A stretch of 64,000 nucleotides of DNA from Lachnospiraceae bacterium UBA4364 (GTDB taxonomy: Bacteria; Bacillota; Clostridia; Lachnospirales; Lachnospiraceae), in contig DGSK01000001.1 of assembly GCA_002393955.1 (NCBI GenBank), positions 1-64,000 on the forward strand, read 5' to 3'. The stretch's first letter is position 1. Each line of letters begins with the position of its first letter. The notes beneath the pieces were generated by a model. The model was not told the origin of the DNA, did not search any database, and was given only the letters and a program-made list of their open reading frames with translations. This document shows positions 19,184-27,019 of the stretch, piece after piece. A program made the translations under genes and the position numbers.

Positions 19184-20314
19184 GTGATGGAAACAAAAAA
19201 AATCTGGGATGAACAGGCAATAAATGAATATAAAAAGGATCAGATAAAGGCACTTAAGACCTGCGTGCTTATTTGGGCGGGAGTTCTCGCGTATCTTTTG
19301 ATATTTGGTTTGGTTGCGTGTCTTTTTTTATATGGTTTTCTTATGCTGATCTTGTTTGTGGTCAACCTTATTTTTACGCTTAAACTGCTGGCTTTTATGA
19401 AAAAAATCGAAAAAGGCGAAGCAGATGTAAAAGAAATATATTGTTTTTATGAGAAGATGAGTAAACATGATACGATGATGTTCGTTTTAAATTTCCTTTG
19501 CGGCGGGATCTTTGCGGTGTTGGGAACGTTCTATGAAATGCATGTTTTCCAAAAGGGGTTAGATGTCGGAGAAGAGATCCTGGGAGATGATTTCAAGAAA
19601 GAACGGGCAGCGTCTGATCGGAACGCGAGAATGAACTACTGCATCTATTGTCAAAAAAACTCAAGAGAAGGGAATAAACTCTACAGAATTAAAGACGGAG
19701 TGATCTGTCATTGGTGTTTAAACAAATATATACCCATGCTTCCCAAGCGGACAGAAAATCCCATGGAGATGACAGGAAAGAAATTCACTTCGGTTATGAA
19801 GCCTGAAAGTGCGGTACTCAAATTATCCTTAACATCTAAGGATTTGGATGAACGCCTCGAGTACCTGAAACAAAATAATGAACAGTATTCCTATTTCTCT
19901 CCGACAAAGGTTTTGTGTGACGGGTGCCTGGAGCTGGATGAAGCAAATGCGCTGTTCCGTGTAGCTGCGGTTAAAGAGAATGGCTATGACAGCGATAGGT
20001 ACGGGGCTCCCAGCGGTCTTATTCACTCCTACAGTGATGTTTTGGGAGTGTGTTACGAAAGGGTATATGAATATGATAACAATGCTTGCTATGAGGATGC
20101 TCTGCCTGCGTGGGAGTATACGAAAAAACAGACGATCGTGATTGCGGTTTCAGACAGGTATCTGACAGAAGAAGTGTTTGCATTAAAGCTGATTCCTTCA
20201 AAAGGAATTCTCAGTTCTGCGAAACCGCAGATTGATTATGCTGAGCAGACTGTAAATGAGTTGCACGGGATTTTTGGCAAGCCTGTTTTGCCGGTCAGAA
20301 TACTGCACGGCTGA
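19184..20314 (+). CDS. Membrane protein with zinc-finger-like cytoplasmic domain
   Basis: A 376-residue hypothetical protein. GTG 19184 is 12 nt, and the next codon ATG 19187 is 15 nt, after GGAGG, so the exact start is uncertain. Two adjacent membrane segments span about 28-72, and a third hydrophobic stretch about 98-120. Then comes a four-Cys treble-clef-like segment (CIYCQ...VICHWC, about 156-182) of the kind seen in DUF4428 proteins. The C-terminal soluble part has CDGC and an aromatic-rich motif (GVCYERVYEYD). I do not recognise a function. It follows the minisatellite and precedes an unrelated HPr-like gene. Confidence 0.75.
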   Translation: MMETKKIWDEQAINEYKKDQIKALKTCVLIWAGVLAYLLIFGLVACLFLYGFLMLILFVVNLIFTLKLLAFMKKIEKGEADVKEIYCFYEKMSKHDTMMFVLNFLCGGIFAVLGTFYEMHVFQKGLDVGEEILGDDFKKERAASDRNARMNYCIYCQKNSREGNKLYRIKDGVICHWCLNKYIPMLPKRTENPMEMTGKKFTSVMKPESAVLKLSLTSKDLDERLEYLKQNNEQYSYFSPTKVLCDGCLELDEANALFRVAAVKENGYDSDRYGAPSGLIHSYSDVLGVCYERVYEYDNNACYEDALPAWEYTKKQTIVIAVSDRYLTEEVFALKLIPSKGILSSAKPQIDYAEQTVNELHGIFGKPVLPVRILHG

Positions 20315-20519
20315 AGTTTGAGGCTGAAAAGTTTTCATCGCTGAAAAATGATCGTTATATTTGATCAGTATGATTTCGTCAATTTATCTATATAAAAGCT
20401 GATTTCTTTGTGCTTTTTAGTTAGTTCTTATCTTGAAAGATATCGGAATTATGTTATCCTAACATATGTTGCGGATTATATCTGCGGGACTGACAATATA
20501 ATATGAGAGGACACTTGGG

Positions 20520-20765
20520 ATGATCACTAAAACAATTCTTGTAGAGAAAGACATGGATATGGATATTATTCCCTATTTGGTTCAGTCGGCTTGTCATTAT
20601 GACTGCTCCCTTAAGATCAGCGAAGGCAATAAAGAAATCAATATGAAGAGCATCATGGGGATGACTGTTCTTAATCTCAAGAAGGGCACCAGTTTCGAAC
20701 TTACTGCTGACGGTACTGATGAGATACGGGCTGTGAGTGAGATATCGGGCTGTTTCGAGGAATAA
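20520..20765 (+). CDS. HPr/Crh-like protein lacking the phospho-histidine
   Basis: An 81-residue HPr-fold protein. The Ser46 region is well kept (KSIMG, Ser44 here, then M..L.L.KGT...TADG). The His15 motif GLHARP is replaced by DMDIIP, so the residue aligned to His15 is Asp15. HPr needs that His to pass phosphate in the PTS. Crh of Bacillus also lacks it and acts only through the Ser-phosphorylated form as a co-regulator of catabolite repression. A Crh-like regulatory role is therefore a reasonable inference. It is 3 nt upstream of greA and its tail carries greA's ribosome site, so the two are coupled. Confidence 0.8.
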   Translation: MITKTILVEKDMDMDIIPYLVQSACHYDCSLKISEGNKEINMKSIMGMTVLNLKKGTSFELTADGTDEIRAVSEISGCFEE

Positions 20766-20768
20766 ATC

Positions 20769-21242
20769 TTGAAGACACATCAGCTTACTCAGAAGGATAT
20801 CGACAAGATAAAGGCTGAGATAGAATACCGCAAGCTTGAACTCAGGCCGGAGCTTATAGAGGCTGTTAAGGCGGCCAGGGAACAGGGAGATCTAAGCGAG
20901 AATTTTGAGTATTATGCGGCAAAACGTGAAAAGAACAAAAATGAGAGCCGTATAAGATCTCTGGAAAGAATGCTCAAGTTTTCCGTGGTGATTGAAGAAA
21001 CGTCTTCAGGCGGCGGAGCGGGTATAGGCGATAAAATTAAGATCCGGTTTGACGCTGACGGTTTAACGGATGAATACACGTTGGTGACCACGGTCGGTAC
21101 GGATACTTTAAATAATTGTATCAGTATTGAGTCACCCTTAGGCAGAGCTCTCAGGGGACGCAAAGCCGGGGAAAAGGTTAATGTGAAGCTGGAAGATGGA
21201 AGCAGCTTCGGTGTAACGATAATAGATATAGAGCAGATATAG
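20769..21242 (+). CDS. greA: Transcription elongation factor GreA
   Basis: Rescues backtracked RNA polymerase by stimulating transcript cleavage. It has 157 residues: the N-terminal coiled coil (about 5-77) with REQGDLSENFEYYAAKREK, and a C-terminal FKBP-like domain (about 80-157) ending ESPLGRALRGRKAGEKV. The start codon is TTG at 20769, set by GAGGAA 8 nt upstream inside the end of the HPr-like gene. A terminator follows at 21259. Confidence 0.95.
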   Translation: MKTHQLTQKDIDKIKAEIEYRKLELRPELIEAVKAAREQGDLSENFEYYAAKREKNKNESRIRSLERMLKFSVVIEETSSGGGAGIGDKIKIRFDADGLTDEYTLVTTVGTDTLNNCISIESPLGRALRGRKAGEKVNVKLEDGSSFGVTIIDIEQI

Positions 21243-21258
21243 ATTAAGTAATTTTTTG

Positions 21259-21283
21259 AACGGCGCCGGATGGCGTCGTTTTT
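21259..21283 (+). terminator. Terminator after greA
   Basis: AACGGCGCC (21259-21267) pairs with GGCGTCGTT (21272-21280), followed by T. Confidence 0.9.
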
Positions 21284-21352
21284 GATTTTGTGAAGCGGAA
21301 CGTTTTTATAATATGTAGAGAAGAGTGGAGTGTACACAACAATATATAGAGG

Positions 21353-21381
21353 TTGACATATTGTTACAAAAAAAGTATCAT
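21353..21381 (+). promoter_or_regulatory. Promoter of the 3D-domain gene
   Basis: TTGACA (21353-21358), 17-bp spacer, TATCAT (21376-21381). GTTAC occurs at 21363 and again at about 21386, and GTTA twice more just after. These could be binding sites for a regulator. Confidence 0.75.
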
Positions 21382-21453
21382 AATTGTTACAACTGTTAAG
21401 AATGTGTTAAGAAGATAACAGCATTACGCGTTGACTGTATTACTCAATGTGAT

Positions 21454-21472
21454 GCCCTCAGGAACTGAGGGC
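21454..21472 (+). promoter_or_regulatory. Leader hairpin close to the ribosome site
   Basis: GCCCTCA-ggaac-TGAGGGC, a perfect 7-bp stem directly before GAGAGAGGA of the next gene. There is no T tail, so it may stabilise the mRNA or modulate translation. Confidence 0.55.
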
Positions 21473-21490
21473 GAGAGAGGAATTCTATTT

Positions 21491-22690
21491 ATGAAAAAGT
21501 TTGTAACAGTTAAAATACTTGCCTGCTATCTGGGTTTAGCAGTGCTTCTCTTTACGGCCGGTTTTGTATATTTTCCTTCACGGACCGTGGCTGCCGGAGC
21601 TGATGCCGGTATATATTATGAAGTGATCGCGAATGCGTGTATCAGGGAAAAGCCGGATAAAAGCGCAAAGCAGATAGCTACCGCAAAAAAGGGGTCGGTG
21701 GTGCTTATGCTTGATGTAAAGGCTGATCCTGAATACTCGATGATTTCATATGACGGAGATACCGGTTACATTTTTACGGGATGTATTAAAGCTTCGGAAA
21801 AAAATGATGCATCTAACCGAATGAAGGCTATGTCGGGGGATGAGAAATCCGTGAAGGTAAATGTGATGACTTCGTCAGAAGCGTGGAGCATTGCAAAAGA
21901 AAAAGGAATTACGGAACTGAGTGCTCCGCTTAATTCGGTTATGACTTCATCGGAAGCCTGGTCTTCTGCGAAAGAAAAAGGATTGACCGCAATGGTCTCT
22001 ATGGAGCCACAGAGTCAAAGCAGTGCTGCGCCGTCGCATCGGGCAGGACTTGGTACTTTGACAGCGTTGTTAGGGGGGAGTTCCAGTGTCGAGCTGGAGA
22101 GCGCTTATCAGGCAGAGGTTTTGCCTGAAGCCGGGAAACCGGAAACTGAGAAGTCAGCTTCGATGCACAAAAGTGAGATAGTATATAAGACGGCCAGATA
22201 CGTAAAGATGTATGAAAAGCCGGATGCCAAATCGGGTGTTATGATGTCGATTCCTGAAGGCACCGTAATACTTGTGTTCGGAAGCGGCGAGGGTGAGTAC
22301 TGCCGTATTGCGTACAAGGGAAAGAGCGGATATATCAAGTCTGATGCCATTACGGATAATACAAAAGATGTTAATGCGGGTGGTGGAGAGTTGTTTGAGA
22401 TTACCGCATACTGTCCCTGCCAGAAATGCTGTCAGAAATACAGCAATGAATTAAACGGCGGTGAACCGCATACTGCTACCGGAACGGTTCCTGAAGCAGG
22501 AAGGACGATCGCGGTTGATCCTTCGGTTATTCCGTATGGCTCTGTTGTGGAAATAGAAGGGCTTGGTACTTTTATTGCAGAGGACTGTGGCGGAAAGATC
22601 AAGGAAAATCATATAGATGTATATTTCGAAACACATGAAGAGGCTGTGGCGTTCGGAAAAAAGACGCTCCACGTGTTAGTGGTTAAATGA
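21491..22690 (+). CDS. Secreted SH3/3D-domain cell-wall protein
   Basis: 399 residues from ATG 21491, which has GAGAGGA about 10 nt upstream; the longer frame from 21431 has no ribosome site. It has a signal peptide or anchor (about 8-30) and an SH3-like domain (about 38-100). A segment follows with a duplicated motif VMTSSEAWS.AKEKG.T, then a second SH3-like domain (about 225-285) and a C-terminal 3D domain (about 300-399). The 3D domain carries the three Asp motifs DPS..P.G, EDCGG and IDVYF. 3D domains occur in peptidoglycan lytic enzymes such as the C-terminus of YabE and in MltA-type enzymes. A wall-remodelling role is inferred. Confidence 0.88.
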   Translation: MKKFVTVKILACYLGLAVLLFTAGFVYFPSRTVAAGADAGIYYEVIANACIREKPDKSAKQIATAKKGSVVLMLDVKADPEYSMISYDGDTGYIFTGCIKASEKNDASNRMKAMSGDEKSVKVNVMTSSEAWSIAKEKGITELSAPLNSVMTSSEAWSSAKEKGLTAMVSMEPQSQSSAAPSHRAGLGTLTALLGGSSSVELESAYQAEVLPEAGKPETEKSASMHKSEIVYKTARYVKMYEKPDAKSGVMMSIPEGTVILVFGSGEGEYCRIAYKGKSGYIKSDAITDNTKDVNAGGGELFEITAYCPCQKCCQKYSNELNGGEPHTATGTVPEAGRTIAVDPSVIPYGSVVEIEGLGTFIAEDCGGKIKENHIDVYFETHEEAVAFGKKTLHVLVVK

Positions 22691-22720
22691 CCCGGCTGTG
22701 TCGGCTGTGATGGGAAGGGA

Positions 22721-22755
22721 AAAGGTATTTGCAGATATTGGCAAATACCTTTTTT
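22721..22755 (+). terminator. Terminator after the 3D-domain gene
   Basis: AAAGGTATTTGC (22721-22732) pairs with GCAAATACCTTT (22741-22752), then T. Confidence 0.93.
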
Positions 22756-22894
22756 GAAAAGTGAAATTTATTGTTGATATTTTGTTCAAACTTACTTTAC
22801 TATTTTTGCTCTGTATAATATAATATTTAACGGGCGTACTGTCTGATGGTACGCTTTCGCAATATGAATTCATAGAAATACGGGGGTACGTGAC

Positions 22895-25195
22895 ATGAAG
22901 GTTTGCGCAAAATGCGGAAACAAACTTGGCAAGCATGATAAGTTTTGCGGCAAATGCGGATCATCGGAGATTACCGAGACCAAATCCAGTTTCCTTTCCG
23001 GAATAATCGATTTCGGACCAAAACAGAAAAAATGTATTTATTGCGGAACTACGCTGGAAGGTAAGGCTAAGTTCTGTTTTGCGTGCGGGAAACCCACGGA
23101 GGGCGGCGTTTCGCTTTCTTTCCTTGATGAGAATAAAAATGCGCCTGTGCCTGAAGGGACCGGACTTGATTTTGAGAACGGTGATGTTCAGGGGGCAGAT
23201 GCAGTCCAGGGGGCTGCCGAGGCTGCGGAGGCAGCGCCGAAAGCGGATGTTCCTGAGCTGGATTTCTTAAAATCAGCAGAAGATTTTTCTTCATCACTTG
23301 GCGGAGGTGCAAATACCGGAGTTACCCAGAATCCGGCCAGCCATCTTGCCGGAGACAGGAAAGAACCGAAAAAGAATGATTATGTACAGCCCGCAGCCGC
23401 TGCATGGAGCATACCACAGCCCGGATCTGCCGGGTCTGTTGTGGGAGCACCTGTGCCTCAGCCGGAAGAGCAGGATGATGCGACCGGCAACAGCTATGGC
23501 GGTAATGTCGCTCCTGCGCCTGTTCCCGTGGCGCCTGTTCCTTCGCCTGTTCAGGCTGCACCTGTTGCACCTTCTGCTCAGCAGCAAAAGCCTATAAGTG
23601 ATATGGAGGCTGCACGCAGAGCTCTCAAGGAAGAAGAGGAAAGACGTAAGCAGGAGGAAATCAGGAAACGCAGAGAAGCTGAAGCGGCGAGAAAAGCTGA
23701 GGAAGAGCGCAGACGCGCAGAAGAAGAAGCTGCTAAGAAAGCTGAGGAAGAAAGAAAAGCGGCTGAAGAAGCTGCTAAGAAAGCGGCTGAAGAAAAACGC
23801 CTTGCAGAGGAAGAAGCAATAAGAAGGGCAGAAGAAGAGAGAAAAGCTGCGGAAGAGGCTGCGAGAAAGGCGGAAGAAGAACGGCTTGCTATAGAAGAGG
23901 CGGCAAGAAAGGCAGAAGAAGAGAGAAAACGTGCGGCTGAAGAAGCTGCTAAAAAAGCTGAAGAAGCGAAGCGTCTTGCAGAAGAAGCTGCCAAGAAGGC
24001 AGAAGAGGAAAGAAAACGTGTAGAAGAAGAGGCTGCCCGCAGGGAAGAAGAAGCCAGGAAACGTGCCGAGGAAGAGGCGGCAAGAAAGGCTGAGGAAGAG
24101 CGCAGACGTGCTGAGGAAGAAGCTGCCAAACAGGCGAGATTAGAAGAAGAACGCAAAGCGCTGGATGATCTTCTTAAGAATGCCAACGATAGTGCCAAGG
24201 CGGCGTTGGAAGATTGTGCTAAAGGCACGATAACTGCGATAAATGAACTGGAGGTAGCTCTCGACAGCTTTAAAGAGTACGAGTCTAAGACCGGCGAAAA
24301 GATATCGGATAGAGAAGATAATGAGATATTCCTTCAGCTTGAGGATGTACTGGGCGTTCATTACTATGATGAAAGAGCATATAAGCTGGGTGTTCCTTTG
24401 GTGAAGGATGCCGCGCTTCATGGACAGTCACTGGCTGCTATCCGTTATTCTGACTGGGTGATCAGGAACAGAAGCGAGGTGCCTGAGCAACAGGGGCTTA
24501 TGGTTGACATGCTGACTAAAGCTCTTGAAGATCCCAAGATAATAGAAAATAAAGAAGAATTCATCAGGGCTCAGCTTTTCCTTGCGAAAGTTTACAGAGA
24601 AGGACTGACAGTGAAGAAAGATATGCAGGCGGCGTTCAAGTATTACAAAGCTTGCGCTGATGACGGAAATGCTATAGGGATCGCTATGGTAGGTCAGTGC
24701 CTGCTGTATGGTGACGGTGTCAAACGTGATGCCAAGGCTGCGTTTGAGTGGAACTCAAAAGGTGCGGAACTTGGACAGGAGCGCAGTATAAGAAATATCG
24801 CACTGGCATATGACTATGGTACCGGCGTGAAGAGAGAACCGCTGAAAGCTGTTGAGTGGTACAAGAAAGTACTTGAGATTTCATCGACTGACCGTTTTGC
24901 AAAGTACAGGATTGCTTACTGCCTGGCAAATGTTGATAGTGTGTTCGGTTTCAAACCCACAAACGATATGTACAAGGAAGCCGCTTCATATGCGCAGGCG
25001 GCACTTGATGATGGTGAGAAAGATGCTGAAGTGGTAATAGGTTTCCTGAAGACACGTCCCGTTAATGGACTGCCTAATTATAATGAGGCTTATGCGCATT
25101 TTGCCAAGGCGGCGAATCATGGCAATGAAAAAGCAAAAGAGTGGCTTACGCGTTTTGAAAAGAAGGGCAATGGAAGCTACACTATCAGGAATTAA
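22895..25195 (+). CDS. Zinc-ribbon, charged helical and Sel1-repeat protein
   Basis: A 766-residue protein of unknown function. Two zinc ribbons lie at about 4-21 (CAKC...CGKC) and 49-67 (CIYC...CFAC). A Pro/Ala-rich linker follows (about 90-230). A long Glu/Ala/Lys/Arg helix (about 235-430) is built from units such as AARKAEEERKRAEEE, seen in the DNA as an imperfect purine-rich repeat at about 23620-24160. Then come Sel1-type repeats (about 500-750; e.g. AFKYYKACADDGNAIGIAMVGQCLLYGDGV). No signal peptide or membrane segment is visible, so it is probably a cytoplasmic scaffold. Its N-terminal ribbons resemble the 43-residue fragment at 45679 and the protein at 61537. Confidence 0.85.
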   Translation: MKVCAKCGNKLGKHDKFCGKCGSSEITETKSSFLSGIIDFGPKQKKCIYCGTTLEGKAKFCFACGKPTEGGVSLSFLDENKNAPVPEGTGLDFENGDVQGADAVQGAAEAAEAAPKADVPELDFLKSAEDFSSSLGGGANTGVTQNPASHLAGDRKEPKKNDYVQPAAAAWSIPQPGSAGSVVGAPVPQPEEQDDATGNSYGGNVAPAPVPVAPVPSPVQAAPVAPSAQQQKPISDMEAARRALKEEEERRKQEEIRKRREAEAARKAEEERRRAEEEAAKKAEEERKAAEEAAKKAAEEKRLAEEEAIRRAEEERKAAEEAARKAEEERLAIEEAARKAEEERKRAAEEAAKKAEEAKRLAEEAAKKAEEERKRVEEEAARREEEARKRAEEEAARKAEEERRRAEEEAAKQARLEEERKALDDLLKNANDSAKAALEDCAKGTITAINELEVALDSFKEYESKTGEKISDREDNEIFLQLEDVLGVHYYDERAYKLGVPLVKDAALHGQSLAAIRYSDWVIRNRSEVPEQQGLMVDMLTKALEDPKIIENKEEFIRAQLFLAKVYREGLTVKKDMQAAFKYYKACADDGNAIGIAMVGQCLLYGDGVKRDAKAAFEWNSKGAELGQERSIRNIALAYDYGTGVKREPLKAVEWYKKVLEISSTDRFAKYRIAYCLANVDSVFGFKPTNDMYKEAASYAQAALDDGEKDAEVVIGFLKTRPVNGLPNYNEAYAHFAKAANHGNEKAKEWLTRFEKKGNGSYTIRN

Positions 25196-25207
25196 TTAAA
25201 TTTTTTT

Positions 25208-25233
25208 AAAGCGGGGTTGACATACCCCGCTTT
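25208..25233 (+). terminator. Terminator after the Sel1 protein
   Basis: AAAGCGGGG (25208-25216) pairs with CCCCGCTTT (25225-25233), then more T. The loop holds the -35 of the next promoter. Confidence 0.93.
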
Positions 25234-25245
25234 TTTTGTGATAAT
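25217..25245 (+). promoter_or_regulatory. tRNA-cluster promoter overlapping a terminator
   Basis: TTGACA (25217-25222) lies in the terminator loop. A 17-bp spacer, consisting of the 3' arm and T tract, leads to GATAAT (25240-25245), about 28 bp before tRNA-Arg. Confidence 0.7.
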
Positions 25246-25272
25246 AACATTCGTGCGTCAAATGATGCATGG

Positions 25273-25346
<74 letters not shown>

Positions 25347-25375
25347 CTTAGATAGCCCCCTTTCCTGTTTGTTAT

Positions 25376-25450
25376 GGTGGGTATAGCGTAGTTGGTTAAC
25401 GCGCCAGATTGTGGTTCTGGAGACCGAGGGTTCGAGTCCCTCTACCCACC
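25376..25450 (+). tRNA. tRNA-His (anticodon GTG)
   Basis: 75 nt including the extra 5' G pairing with C73, as expected for tRNA-His. The anticodon arm CCAGA-ttGTGgt-TCTGG gives GTG, and the T-arm has GGTTCGAGTCC. CCA is not encoded. Confidence 0.95.
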
Positions 25451-25454
25451 CTTT

Positions 25455-25526
25455 TGGGCTATCGCCAAGCGGTAAGGCACAGGGTTTTGATCCCTGCATT
25501 CGCTGGTTCGAATCCAGCTAGCCCAG
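25455..25526 (+). tRNA. tRNA-Gln (anticodon TTG)
   Basis: 72 nt, starting only 4 nt after tRNA-His. Acceptor TGGGCTA pairs with TAGCCCA. The anticodon arm CAGGG-ttTTGat-CCCTG gives TTG. CCA is not encoded. Confidence 0.95.
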
Positions 25527-25546
25527 CTTATAGTTTATATTCAGAG

Positions 25547-25584
25547 TCGTAGAGTGGTATTAAAACCGGTTCTACGATTTTTTT
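25547..25584 (+). terminator. Terminator of the tRNA cluster
   Basis: TCGTAGA (25547-25553) pairs with TCTACGA (25571-25577), followed by seven T. Confidence 0.85.
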
Positions 25585-25661
25585 ATAAATTAAAGGTTTA
25601 TAATACGTTGTGTGAATATTTTTATTAAATTTCTTTGTAAGGGAAAGAAAGGGATAATTTC

Positions 25662-26717
25662 TTGAAAAAGCGGAATTCTGGATTATTATTCATATTACCC
25701 GTTATGACCCTTGTTTTTTCAGGCTGCGCGAGGGATGGTGATGCGGCCTATAAAGAGGGAGTAAATGCGCTTACGGTTCAGGAGTATGATGTGGCTGTAG
25801 AGAAGCTGCAGGAAGCTGTCACAGCCGGAAGCGACAGGGAAAGGACTATGAGAGCGCTCGGGTTAGCCTATATGGGAGAGGAACGCTATAGTGAGGCTGT
25901 CACAGCGTTTAAAGAGGCACTGAAAGCTGCCGGAACATCAACAGGCGAGCTTGAGTGTGATATAAATTATTACATGGCTGTGTCTTTGTCCAAACTCGGA
26001 GAGTACGATGAGGCTGTTTCGAGACTTGATTCCGTTATAGCCCTGCGTCCGGCAGACAGACAGGCTTTAGTGCAGAGAGGGCAGCTTGAGCTGTACCTGG
26101 GCGATAAAGAGAATGCCAAGGCTGATTTTGACAAAGCGGTTGCGGTCAAAAAAAGCGATGCCGGTATCTATATTGATATTTATGACGCTTATGTGAAACG
26201 TGGGATGGAAAGCGAAGGGGCAGAATATCTTAGTGCTGCCAAAAATGCCGATTCCGGAAAGCTCAATGATTTTGATAAGGGGAGACTGTGCTTTTATACC
26301 GGTGATTATGAGGGGGCCTGCAATTATCTTGAATATGCCAGGAGTACACAACAGGCCGGACCTGAGCTTATAGGCCTGCTGGGACGCTGTTACTGCCTGC
26401 AGGAGAAATATGAAAATGCTACCGCAATTTATCTGGGGTATCTGGAAGAAAATCCTGATCCCACCATTTACAACGAACTGGGGCTTTGCTACGTCACCGA
26501 AGGAGACTATGCATCTGCGGCAGAGGCTTTCCATAACGGCAGTGAGATCAAAGAAAAGAATACATATATGCAGATACTTAAGCACAATGAGATAGTCTGC
26601 CTGGAGTATATGAGGGAATATGAGCAGGCGGCAGTTCTTGCTGCGGAATATATCGACACTTACGGTGATGAGGGGGGGCTTATGTCCAAGGAATACGATT
26701 TCCTTTATACCAGATAA
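25662..26717 (+). CDS. TPR lipoprotein
   Basis: A 351-residue surface lipoprotein starting at TTG 25662. The signal peptide is KKRNSGLLFILPVMTLVF followed by lipobox SGC at about residue 22. The rest is tandem tetratricopeptide repeats (about 25-340), e.g. AYMGEERYSEAVTAFKEALKAAG and YNELGLCYVTEGDYASAAEAFHNG. TPR solenoids bind partner proteins; the partner is unknown. Its TPR sequence is related only generally to the membrane TPR proteins at 52-64 kb. It lies between the tRNA cluster and nrdD as a single gene. Confidence 0.88.
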   Translation: MKKRNSGLLFILPVMTLVFSGCARDGDAAYKEGVNALTVQEYDVAVEKLQEAVTAGSDRERTMRALGLAYMGEERYSEAVTAFKEALKAAGTSTGELECDINYYMAVSLSKLGEYDEAVSRLDSVIALRPADRQALVQRGQLELYLGDKENAKADFDKAVAVKKSDAGIYIDIYDAYVKRGMESEGAEYLSAAKNADSGKLNDFDKGRLCFYTGDYEGACNYLEYARSTQQAGPELIGLLGRCYCLQEKYENATAIYLGYLEENPDPTIYNELGLCYVTEGDYASAAEAFHNGSEIKEKNTYMQILKHNEIVCLEYMREYEQAAVLAAEYIDTYGDEGGLMSKEYDFLYTR

Positions 26718-26752
26718 GGGTTTTGCGGTTTTTTTCTTAGAATTCAGGCTAA

Positions 26753-26800
26753 ACACAAGATATAGTTTTGTATACAAAAATTATGCAATATATCTTGTGT
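26753..26800 (+). promoter_or_regulatory. Paired NrdR-box-like operators
   Basis: Two 16-bp sites, ACACAAGATATAGTTT (26753-26768) and GCAATATATCTTGTGT (26785-26800), are 32 bp apart. They sit just upstream of the nrdD -35. They match the known NrdR consensus acaCwAtATaTwGtgt at about 13-14 positions by eye, and the roughly three-turn spacing is the known arrangement. The same bases form a 14-bp inverted repeat (26751-26764 with 26789-26802) followed by five T, so they may also terminate transcription from the upstream gene. Confidence 0.75.
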
Positions 26801-26807
26801 TTTTATA

Positions 26808-26836
26808 TTGACATAAAATTTTGGCTTTGATAGAAT
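26808..26836 (+). promoter_or_regulatory. Promoter of nrdD
   Basis: TTGACA (26808-26813), exactly 17 bp, TAGAAT (26831-26836). It leaves an untranslated leader of about 175 nt before nrdD, in which I see no clear structure. Confidence 0.85.
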
Positions 26837-27019
26837 ACATTTACACAGTCAAGTTCTTGGTTGTTATGTAAACAATCTTAAAATTCATAATCCAACAAGA
26901 TGCAGACAGTGATAGGACAGTTATGAAGTGAAAATTATGAATCAGGGGTTAAAATTGCGCAAAAAACGATAATTTAGCCCAAAAATCAATTAAAAAACAG
27001 GAAGGAAGGAACAAAAGGG

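Noticed and set aside
23578..24228. 216-codon - strand frame rich in Ser and Ala
   Set aside because: A shadow of the Glu/Ala-rich helical repeat on the + strand.
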